A DNA stretch of 64,000 nucleotides, taken from Halobacillus_A sp043497005 (GTDB taxonomy: Bacteria; Bacillota; Bacilli; Bacillales; Halobacillaceae). The notes under the pieces were generated by a model, which made no database searches, was not told the DNA's origin, and saw only the letters and a program-made list of their open reading frames with translations. The stretch lies in the NCBI RefSeq assembly GCF_043497005.1, contig NZ_JBIEKE010000002.1, positions 744,001 through 808,000 on the forward strand, read 5' to 3'. A program made the translations under genes and the position numbers. Below are positions 26,650 through 34,288 of the stretch, piece by piece (positions within the stretch are counted from its first letter, which is position 1; every line of letters begins with the position of its first letter).

Positions 26650-27484
26650 CCACTTCTTCTCCTTCTTCATCGGCCTCTAGATCGATTTCCTGGTTTTCTT
26701 CTTCACCTTCAGCTTCTTCTTCATCCTCTGAACCTGGATAAGCTTCAAAGTAAGCCCCTACATCAATATGGATAATTCCTCTTTGTCCTTCTTCAATTTG
26801 AGAGGCTATCGAAGGATAAGCCGTAATTTTCTCAGAAAACGTCCGGATCGAAGCTTGTACTTCAAAGCCATCATTCATATACAGTGTGATTAAATACGGA
26901 TTCTCATCACTAGGCGTATAATGGATTTCAGATATGAGACTGGAAATACTTTGAGGTAAATCCTTTAACTGTTTAGACATCTCTTCTAAATAAGTTGATT
27001 CGCTAAATTCTTTTAGTATTGGCGCATCTCCACCAGGTAACTCACCAGTAGAATCTAATTTTTCACCATTTTCTAAAATGGGTTGAAATTGCCCGTCTGA
27101 TTGTATGTAGCCGATACGCTCAGCTTCTTCAATTTCAACCACTATCGTACTGGGAAGACTTCTGCTTACATTGACTCCCATAACTTGAGAATGTTCAGAA
27201 ACTTTATCCTCAACTTCTGCGGGATCTACCTGCCAAATATTTGTCGACGTTGTGACCCCTGATAACTTCTTCACTTCATCCTCGTTTACAAATCGGTTCC
27301 CCTCTATTTCCACCTTATTCACGTGACTTAATGGTGATTGTAAATAAACAACAATCGATATAAGTAGAAACAAAATTGATAAATATTGGGTTAATCTTCG
27401 ATTCGCCTTTTTCTTTCTTATTTGTTTTAGCTTCGGTATTCGATCCTCTATGGAAACAACTTTTTTCTCTGGCATGATTCGCAT
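26630..27484 (-). CDS. divIB: Cell-division protein DivIB/FtsQ
   Basis: Bitopic divisome protein stabilising the FtsL-DivIC complex. 284 residues: basic cytoplasmic N-terminus, one transmembrane segment (about 33-50), POTRA domain (VNKVEIEGNRFVNEDEVKKL, from about 53), beta domain to about 245. It ends in a tail of roughly 40 residues that is almost wholly Asp/Glu. The tail is unusually acidic compared with B. subtilis. The ATG three codons later (27475) is an alternative start with a more usual Shine-Dalgarno distance. Confidence 0.92.
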   Translation of the reverse strand: MRIMPEKKVVSIEDRIPKLKQIRKKKANRRLTQYLSILFLLISIVVYLQSPLSHVNKVEIEGNRFVNEDEVKKLSGVTTSTNIWQVDPAEVEDKVSEHSQVMGVNVSRSLPSTIVVEIEEAERIGYIQSDGQFQPILENGEKLDSTGELPGGDAPILKEFSESTYLEEMSKQLKDLPQSISSLISEIHYTPSDENPYLITLYMNDGFEVQASIRTFSEKITAYPSIASQIEEGQRGIIHIDVGAYFEAYPGSEDEEEAEGEEENQEIDLEADEEGEEVDEEQGG

Positions 27485-27824
27485 TTCCCCTTGCTGCCAT
27501 TTCCATTTTTATAAAAATAGAGCATTTTATTCAGCTCTATACATATCTCCCATTATATCATATCTATTCACCTAATTATGTAAGAGAATCTAATTGTTTT
27601 ATAGGATTATTCCGTTTCTTTTCGAGGCCAAAAGATGGACGCAGAATGGTAAACAGCCTAAATTGTATTACCACATTTTGAGTTCCATTAAACCAAAATA
27701 AATAACCGCACTTTTTCAGCGCGGTTATTTAGACGGATGAAAAACTTAGCCGTATAAAATCCATTAATATATAGGAATTCCTGGAGACCTTTACTCTAAC
27801 AAACGAGAGAAACATTTAATTGCA
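27485..27824. other. Intergenic gap where murG and murB would be expected
   Basis: In B. subtilis murG and murB lie between spoVE and divIB. Here the interval has no coding frame of useful length and no remnant that I can match to either. It contains a strong hairpin with near-perfect 11-base arms (27701-27711 / 27719-27729), probably a terminator, and otherwise A/T-rich sequence. Confidence 0.75.
27699..27731. terminator. Hairpin in the spoVE-divIB gap
   Basis: AATAACCGCAC pairs with GCGCGGTTATT with one mismatch and a seven-base loop. The flanks are A-rich on one side and T-rich on the other, so it could terminate weakly in either direction. Confidence 0.5.
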
Positions 27825-27852
27825 TAAAAAAACCACACCTTATAAGTGCGGC
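27825..27852 (-). terminator. Terminator overlapping the spoVE stop codon
   Basis: CCGCAC and GTGTGG pair around TTATAAG, followed by seven T. The stem begins at the end of the spoVE coding sequence, so divIB and the genes beyond probably need their own promoter. Confidence 0.8.
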
Positions 27853-28955
27853 TAAGGTTCATTCGAATATCGACTGACACTCAGCAATAAGCCAAGAGCA
27901 GCTAATGTAAGAGTCAGAGAGGAGCCCCCATAGCTAATAAGCGGGAGAGTAATACCAGTAACTGGGATTAATCCAGTTACTACACTAACGTTTATCATTA
28001 CTTGAATAGAGATCATTCCGACAATACCCAGGCCTAGTAAGCTTCCAAATAAGTCAGACGCATGCAGGCTGGCACGAACCCCTCTCCACAATAGAATAAA
28101 GAAGAGGACTAAAACGAAAGAGCCCCCAAGAAAACCGAGTTCTTCAGCGAGTACAGAATAAATAAAGTCGGTTTGAGGTTCAGGTAAATAAAAGAACTTC
28201 TGCATACTTTTTCCTAAACCGAGGCCCAATAGCCCTCCAGGTCCGATTGCATATAAAGATTGTATAATTTGGAATCCACTGCCTAAAGGGTCTTCCCACG
28301 GATGAAGAAAAGCTGTAATTCGCTGTATTCGATAAGGCGCTGATGCAATTAGTCCTACCATCCCTGCTACCCCGCCAGCTACGATTAGCATAAAATGGGC
28401 AATGCGAGCACCGGCTACAAACATCATAACTAGACATGTGCCTACCATTACCACTCCTGTTCCTAAGTCAGGTTGTAACATGATGAGAGCAAAGGGAAGG
28501 AGAATAATAGCTAAACCTGGCAGGAAGCCCTCTTGAAAAGAGACAATTCTTTTTTGTCTAATCGATAAAAACTTCGCTAAAAAAATGATTAATCCTAATT
28601 TCATGAATTCGGACGGCTGGATGCTGAACATTCCAATGCCAATCCAGCTTCTTGCACCGCCACGCACCATACCAACCCCAGGAATTAAAACAAGAATGAG
28701 AAACAACAGACATACGGCTGCAATTAGCTTTGCGTGCTTGTACCATACAAAATAAGGAATTTTCGATAAAGTAAACATAGCTATTAGTCCTAAAGATGCA
28801 AAAAGAATTTGTCGTTTAGCATAAAACCAGGAATCATTAAATTTGTATTCCGACCAAATACTTGAGGAGCTATACACCATAACAATTCCTATCACTAACA
28901 AGCATAAGATTGAAATTATTAACCATACATCTGGCTTTTGTTCATTTGAGCGCAT
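27852..28955 (-). CDS. spoVE: SEDS-family peptidoglycan glycosyltransferase (SpoVE/FtsW type)
   Basis: Polytopic membrane glycosyltransferase of the RodA/FtsW/SpoVE family that polymerises lipid II with a partner PBP. 367 residues, ten predicted transmembrane segments. Family motifs include YSSSSIWSEYKF near residue 29, GVGMVRGGARSWI near 92, PSEFMKLGLI near 112, LQPDLGTG near 162 and PLISYGGSS near the C-terminus. Position downstream of murD and a length close to B. subtilis SpoVE (366) favour SpoVE, which acts in spore cortex synthesis with SpoVD; FtsW cannot be excluded by sequence alone. Confidence 0.88.
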   Translation of the reverse strand: MRSNEQKPDVWLIISILCLLVIGIVMVYSSSSIWSEYKFNDSWFYAKRQILFASLGLIAMFTLSKIPYFVWYKHAKLIAAVCLLFLILVLIPGVGMVRGGARSWIGIGMFSIQPSEFMKLGLIIFLAKFLSIRQKRIVSFQEGFLPGLAIILLPFALIMLQPDLGTGVVMVGTCLVMMFVAGARIAHFMLIVAGGVAGMVGLIASAPYRIQRITAFLHPWEDPLGSGFQIIQSLYAIGPGGLLGLGLGKSMQKFFYLPEPQTDFIYSVLAEELGFLGGSFVLVLFFILLWRGVRASLHASDLFGSLLGLGIVGMISIQVMINVSVVTGLIPVTGITLPLISYGGSSLTLTLAALGLLLSVSRYSNEP

Positions 28956-28990
28956 AAAAAAGCCCTACCTCCCACTTGGAAACCAGGGCT
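28956..28990 (-). promoter_or_regulatory. Terminator-like hairpin containing the spoVE ribosome binding site
   Basis: Between murD and spoVE the RNA reads AGCCCT (28990-28985), inner UUCC pairing GGGA, then AGGGCT (28966-28961) and a T run that abuts the ATG. The Shine-Dalgarno GGGAGG is inside the hairpin. It could terminate read-through, mask translation, or both. Confidence 0.6.
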
Positions 28991-29014
28991 TAAATGCTTG
29001 TACATAAGCCCTTA

Positions 29015-30364
29015 TTACAGCTTATGCACCGCTTCTTTAAACTTATGACCTCTTTCTTCGAACGTCTTATATTGATCCCAGCTGGCACATGCAGGAGAAA
29101 GGAGAATGACTTCTTCTGTCTCTGCAAATGAATAAGCGGCTTCAACTGCCTCATTCATCGTCTCCGTGAAAACAATCGATGAGATACCTGCTTTTTTCCC
29201 GGCATCTGCAATCTTCTCTGCTGTTTCACCGAACACGACGAGAGCCTTTACATTGGCCAGCGGCTCTATCAATTCATCAAATTCATTTCCACGATCAAGT
29301 CCGCCTGCTAACAGGACAACCGGCTGATCAAATGCTTTCAACGCATTTGTTGTTGCTAATATGTTAGTCGCTTTTGAGTCGTTGTAAAAATAAATCTGGT
29401 GTTTCTTCGTTACAAATTCCATGCGATGTTCCACACCTTTAAAGGTAGTAAGCACTTTTCTTATAGCTTCATTGGAGACACCGCTTAATTTTGCAGCTGC
29501 CATAGCAGCTAAGATGTTAGATAAGTTGTGCTCACCTACTAAAACAATATCTTTTCGATCGATAATTTTTTCATCTTTAAAGTAAATAGCTTCTTCATCT
29601 CTCCAGCTGCCATCCACTTTCTTTTGAATTGAAAAAGGAATGAGCTGGGATGGGGCTGAACTAAGATACGCGGCCACAGCTGGATCATCTGCGTTATAAA
29701 CAAAATAATCTTCTGCCGATTGATTTTTAACTATGTTTGCTTTTGCTGCATGATAGTTTTCTAAACTATGGTGATAATCCAAGTGCGCCTCAAATAAGTT
29801 AAGCAGCACTGCAATATGAGGAGAAAACTTTTCAATTCCGAGAAGTTGAAAAGAAGACAATTCAACGACCATCGTTTCACCTTCACTGGTCGTTCGAGCC
29901 ACCTCGCATGATACTTCACCTATATTCCCAGCTATTTTTACCGGCGACTGATCTGCTTTCATGAATTCATAAATAAGTGTAGTGGTGGTCGTTTTTCCAT
30001 TAGACCCCGTCACACCAATCAGATTTCCTTCATGAAGCTGGCCAGCTAGTTCTACTTCCGTAATAATCGGGATACTTCGCTTTTCTGCCTCTGTGATCAA
30101 CGGGTTTTCATACGGAATACCCGGGTTTTTCACCACTACTTCTATATCATCTAGAAGATGAAGGGGGTGACTTCCTGTCACGACATAAGCGCCTTTATCT
30201 TTTAACTCTAAAATATCCGCACTGTTTTCATCTGCCTTTAAATCATTGATTGTTACTTCGATTCCACTGTCCAATAACAAATGGGATGCTGCTGAACCAC
30301 TTTTCGCTAATCCTAAGACAAAGACCTTAGAGTAAGGAAAAACATTGTTGTTTAGTTGTTTCAT
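29015..30364 (-). CDS. murD: UDP-N-acetylmuramoylalanine-D-glutamate ligase
   Basis: Cytoplasmic Mur ligase adding D-glutamate to UDP-MurNAc-L-Ala. 449 residues. Rossmann-like UDP-binding N-domain (VFVLGLAKSGSAASHLL), central ATPase with GVTGSNGKTTTTTLI near residue 115, and C-terminal domain with FYNDSKATN near 318 (catalytic-site Lys/Asn) and LLSPACASWDQYKTFEERG near the end. Overlaps mraY by four bases. Confidence 0.97.
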   Translation of the reverse strand: MKQLNNNVFPYSKVFVLGLAKSGSAASHLLLDSGIEVTINDLKADENSADILELKDKGAYVVTGSHPLHLLDDIEVVVKNPGIPYENPLITEAEKRSIPIITEVELAGQLHEGNLIGVTGSNGKTTTTTLIYEFMKADQSPVKIAGNIGEVSCEVARTTSEGETMVVELSSFQLLGIEKFSPHIAVLLNLFEAHLDYHHSLENYHAAKANIVKNQSAEDYFVYNADDPAVAAYLSSAPSQLIPFSIQKKVDGSWRDEEAIYFKDEKIIDRKDIVLVGEHNLSNILAAMAAAKLSGVSNEAIRKVLTTFKGVEHRMEFVTKKHQIYFYNDSKATNILATTNALKAFDQPVVLLAGGLDRGNEFDELIEPLANVKALVVFGETAEKIADAGKKAGISSIVFTETMNEAVEAAYSFAETEEVILLSPACASWDQYKTFEERGHKFKEAVHKL

Positions 30365-31347
30365 CCAAACATCACCTCAATATATACCCCGAGAAAAGCA
30401 AAAATAAATCCTACGGCCCAGAACGTAGTCACTACTCTCCATTCTGACCAACCTTTTAATTCGTAGTGATGATGCAGAGGACTCATTTTGAAAATTCGTT
30501 TTCCTGTCGTCTTAAATGAAGCCACTTGAAGTATGACTGAAAGCGTTTCAATCACGAAGATTCCCCCGATAATAACAAGCAGCAGTTCAAGCTTAGTCAA
30601 TATAGCAACGACAGCAATCGCTCCCCCTAAAGCTAATGAGCCTGTGTCCCCCATAAATACTTTCGCGGGATGAGCATTAAAGACAAGAAATCCTAAAAGT
30701 GCTCCAACCACTGCCAGACAAAAAACGGCGACTTCCATATTTCCGCCTGTAATCCAGGCTAGAATCCCAAAAGCACCAAACGCGATTGCTGCAGTTCCAG
30801 CTAGTAATCCATCCAGTCCATCCGTTAAGTTTACGGCATTAGAGCCACCTACGAGCATAACTAAAATGAGTAACGCATAGCCAAAGCCAAGCTCTAATTC
30901 AACTGCTGTCCCTGGAATTTCAATATAGGTAGAGAACCCGTTTTGCTGTAATATGAAATACACTACTATCGCAATGATGACTTGGCCGAGCATTTTCTGC
31001 TTCGAAGTTAAACCAAGGTTTCTCTTTAAAGCTACTTTAATATAATCATCTAAAAATCCAAGTAAACCGTATCCAACCAGTACAAATAATACAATAAAGA
31101 TATGTACTTGACTCGGTTCTGAAATAAACCAGAAAGAAGAGACAATCGTAGTAATTGCAATAGAGATTAAGATCATCACTCCGCCCATGGTAGGTGTGCC
31201 AGATTTCTTTTGGTGCGATTTCGGCCCTTCATCTCGTATACTTTGGCCAAATTTTAGTCGCCTCAAAAAGGGGATAATAATTGGCGAAATAACGACTGTG
31301 AGTATGAATGATAGTGCCATGGTTAGTAATAAAATATAGTCGTTCAT
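30361..31347 (-). CDS. mraY: Phospho-MurNAc-pentapeptide transferase
   Basis: Membrane enzyme forming lipid I from UDP-MurNAc-pentapeptide and undecaprenyl phosphate. 328 residues with about ten transmembrane segments. Signature regions: SGTPTMGGVMILI near residue 50, LGFLDDYIKV near 98 (the acidic pair), NLTDGLDGL near 175, GDTGSLALGG near 233 and the His-rich SPLHHHYELKGW near 292. Confidence 0.97.
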   Translation of the reverse strand: MNDYILLLTMALSFILTVVISPIIIPFLRRLKFGQSIRDEGPKSHQKKSGTPTMGGVMILISIAITTIVSSFWFISEPSQVHIFIVLFVLVGYGLLGFLDDYIKVALKRNLGLTSKQKMLGQVIIAIVVYFILQQNGFSTYIEIPGTAVELELGFGYALLILVMLVGGSNAVNLTDGLDGLLAGTAAIAFGAFGILAWITGGNMEVAVFCLAVVGALLGFLVFNAHPAKVFMGDTGSLALGGAIAVVAILTKLELLLVIIGGIFVIETLSVILQVASFKTTGKRIFKMSPLHHHYELKGWSEWRVVTTFWAVGFIFAFLGVYIEVMFG

Positions 31348-31373
31348 TTAATTTTCCTCCTTCGTTGTCGTCT

Positions 31374-32729
31374 TCACTCAACCAATAGATCATTTAACAT
31401 GACTTCTAGTTTCATACCTCTTGAAGCCTTAAGTAAAACGACCGTATCAGAGTTTAGTTGTTTTTGAACGTGATGACTCAACGAATCTTTATCTTTAAAA
31501 TGCTTAGTTTCGATGTCTAAGTTACGTTCGTTCAAACCTTCAATAATTTGAGCGGCATGTTCTCCAATCGTGTAAACAGCAGTAATTTCTTTAGTAATGG
31601 CTGTTGCCACTTCTTTATGCAGTTGATCAGCGTGAGCACCGAGTTCAAACATATCGCCTAATATGAGTATTTTTTTAGACTTAGAATTTAGTTCTAAAAT
31701 GATTTCAATCGTTGCTTTCATCGACGTAGGAGATGCATTATAAGCATCATTAATGATTAAGGCACCATTTAAGCCTGTATGCTTTTCAAAACGCATCCCT
31801 GACATCTGCAAATGTTTTAACCCCGTTTGTATTTCTTTAACCGTAAGACCCATTTCTTTAGCAAGAGTCACTACATATGCAGCATTTTTGACGTTGTGTT
31901 TGCCAGACATCGACAGCTCGTATTGATCTTTACCAATTGTAAACAAGCTGCGGTTTTCTTCTAATGTTATATCACGGATCACAACATCCGAGGAAGAATG
32001 AAATCCACATGCAAAAGCGTGAGGAGTCTGATGATATTCACCTAACAACTTTTCATCTCCATCATAAATGAAGCTTCCCTGCTTCCACCCATCAAGGATT
32101 TCAAGCTTTGCTTTAGCAATCCCCTCTCGAGAGCCTAAATATTCAATATGGGATTCTCCAATATTGGTGATCATAACGTGTCGTGGTTGCGCTAATTTTG
32201 ATAATAAAGAAATCTCTCCTGCTTGGCTCATGCCCATTTCTAAAACAGCTACTTCTGTATCTAACGGCATTGATAAAATCGTCAGCGGCATGCCTACATG
32301 ATTGTTAAAGTTCCCCGCAGTTTTATGTGTTCGATATTTCACTTGTAATACCGAAGCTGTTAAATCTTTCGTCGTTGTTTTTCCATTTGAGCCCGTGATT
32401 CCTATGACAACTGGATTTACTTTGCGCAAATAAAACGAGGATGTCTCCTGTAAAGCCCGGAGAGTATCCTCGACGAAAAATACAGGAAACTCCGTGGGAA
32501 TTTCCTTAGGTAATTCGTGATCTTCCTGCCAAAGAGCAGCTACTGCTCCCATTTTTATCGCTTCCATTAAAAAGCGGTGAGCATCATGATTTTCACCAAC
32601 AAGCGGAACGAAAAGACTTTGTTTCTTTTGTACACGAGTATCTGTCATGACTTCACGAATTATTATGGAGTCTTGTGTCGCTCCCCTTCCGTTTGGAAAA
32701 TATGAAGCTAGTTCCTTTACCTTAAACAT
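31374..32729 (-). CDS. murF: UDP-MurNAc-tripeptide-D-alanyl-D-alanine ligase
   Basis: Adds D-Ala-D-Ala to the UDP-MurNAc tripeptide. 451 residues. N-terminal substrate domain, ATP-binding GITGSNGKTTTKDL near residue 107, NFNNHVGMPLTIL near 140, EMGMSQAGEI near 166 and INDAYNASPTSMKA near 322. Shares one base with the murE stop (TAATG). In B. subtilis murF lies elsewhere on the chromosome, so its presence between murE and mraY follows the broader bacterial dcw order. Confidence 0.96.
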   Translation of the reverse strand: MFKVKELASYFPNGRGATQDSIIIREVMTDTRVQKKQSLFVPLVGENHDAHRFLMEAIKMGAVAALWQEDHELPKEIPTEFPVFFVEDTLRALQETSSFYLRKVNPVVIGITGSNGKTTTKDLTASVLQVKYRTHKTAGNFNNHVGMPLTILSMPLDTEVAVLEMGMSQAGEISLLSKLAQPRHVMITNIGESHIEYLGSREGIAKAKLEILDGWKQGSFIYDGDEKLLGEYHQTPHAFACGFHSSSDVVIRDITLEENRSLFTIGKDQYELSMSGKHNVKNAAYVVTLAKEMGLTVKEIQTGLKHLQMSGMRFEKHTGLNGALIINDAYNASPTSMKATIEIILELNSKSKKILILGDMFELGAHADQLHKEVATAITKEITAVYTIGEHAAQIIEGLNERNLDIETKHFKDKDSLSHHVQKQLNSDTVVLLKASRGMKLEVMLNDLLVE

Positions 32730-34204
32730 TACATCTGACTCCCCTTAACCTTCAATAATATATCCCTTGCTACTTCGCGATCATCGAAATCATGGCGGAT
32801 ACCGTTAATTTCTTGATACGTTTCATGTCCTTTGCCCGCAATTAAAACCATATCTCCCTGCCCAGAGTTAGTAATGGCAATATCAATGGCTTTCCTTCTA
32901 TTTTCCTCCACGACAAAATCTCCACTTAAATGAGCCGTCATATCGTTAAGAATGAGCTCAGGATCTTCTGTTCGCGGATTATCAGACGTAAAAATGGCTT
33001 GATCAGCATATTTCATGGCAACCTCAGCCATTAAAGGACGTTTCGTACGGTCCCGGTCACCCCCGCAGCCTACTACTACACGAATTTCACCTTTGCAAAA
33101 TTCTTGCATTGTATTTAGAACATTTTCTAATGAGTCAGGCGTATGAGCATAATCGACGACAACACCAAACGGCTGACCTTCAAGGACAGGTTCAAAACGG
33201 CCGCGCACGCCCTTTGTATGCTTAAAAGACTGCTGAATGACTGTGAGATCGACCCCGGACACTATAGCTGCCCCAGCAGAAGCTAACATATTATAAACAC
33301 TAAACATTCCCATTAAAGGACTCTCTATAGAAATATCACCCTTAGGAGTTGATAAGACAAAAGAACTTCCTTTCTCATGAAGGGAAATTTGTTTAGCCGT
33401 AATATCCGCTTCAGTATCAATACCATATGTTAATGCTGGCTGAGCGGTGGAACGAATTAATTTATGAGCAAACGGCGAATCTTGATTAATGATTGCGAAC
33501 TTTTCCCGTTCCATATTATAACCGTTTCCTAACTGGGCAAACAATAGGGACTTAGCCCGAAGATAATCGTCCATACTTTCATGATAATCTAAGTGATCCT
33601 GGGTTAAGTTTGTGAAAATAGCCACATCAAAGTCACAGCCATACACCCGGCCTTGGTCCAGTGCATGGGAAGAAACTTCCATGATGGCTGTATCTACTCC
33701 ATGGTTCAACATCTGGTTAAAACTTTGCTGCAGCGACAAAGCATCAGGTGTTGTATTTTTAACTGGATACGTCTGTCCTGCGATATTCATTTGTATCGTA
33801 CCGATCGTTGCCGTCGTATTATTGTTTAATGTAAAGATTTCATCCAGCAAATACGTAATGGTCGTCTTGCCATTTGTACCTGTAACTCCTATGGTATGAA
33901 CCTGTTCCGTCGGATAATTGTAAAAAGTTGACGCAATCATAGCTAACGCTTTTGTCGTATCATTTACAATAACCACAGGAAAATCCACATCCAACTCTCG
34001 CTGAGCTATAATAAGAGACGCACCTTGGTCTATCGCGGCGTGCACGAAATCGTGCCCGTCGGATTCACTACCAATAATACATACAAAAACATCACCTAAA
34101 CCAATAGAGCGCGAATCCATCGACACTCCGTTGATTTCAAGTTCATCAATTGTTTGATTAGTTTTATAATAAGGGATTGATTCAAGTAATTTTGTAATAT
34201 TCAT
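32729..34204 (-). CDS. murE: UDP-MurNAc-dipeptide-2,6-diaminopimelate ligase
   Basis: Adds the third stem-peptide residue. 491 residues. ATP loop GVTGTNGKTTITYLL near residue 108, carbamylated-lysine region LRAKSLLF near 220, and the amino-acid-specificity motif DNPR (TSDNPRTEDPELI) near 403. DNPR is the form seen in meso-diaminopimelate enzymes; lysine or ornithine enzymes differ there. This predicts a meso-DAP wall. Follows spoVD after 84 bases with no strong terminator seen. Confidence 0.95.
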   Translation of the reverse strand: MNITKLLESIPYYKTNQTIDELEINGVSMDSRSIGLGDVFVCIIGSESDGHDFVHAAIDQGASLIIAQRELDVDFPVVIVNDTTKALAMIASTFYNYPTEQVHTIGVTGTNGKTTITYLLDEIFTLNNNTTATIGTIQMNIAGQTYPVKNTTPDALSLQQSFNQMLNHGVDTAIMEVSSHALDQGRVYGCDFDVAIFTNLTQDHLDYHESMDDYLRAKSLLFAQLGNGYNMEREKFAIINQDSPFAHKLIRSTAQPALTYGIDTEADITAKQISLHEKGSSFVLSTPKGDISIESPLMGMFSVYNMLASAGAAIVSGVDLTVIQQSFKHTKGVRGRFEPVLEGQPFGVVVDYAHTPDSLENVLNTMQEFCKGEIRVVVGCGGDRDRTKRPLMAEVAMKYADQAIFTSDNPRTEDPELILNDMTAHLSGDFVVEENRRKAIDIAITNSGQGDMVLIAGKGHETYQEINGIRHDFDDREVARDILLKVKGSQM

Positions 34205-34288
34205 TCATACCATCCTAACTGTCCACATTCTCTTTCATTATAGCAAAAAATCGTAAAAGTGTATGGAATTCTCCTAAATTTAGAAAAG

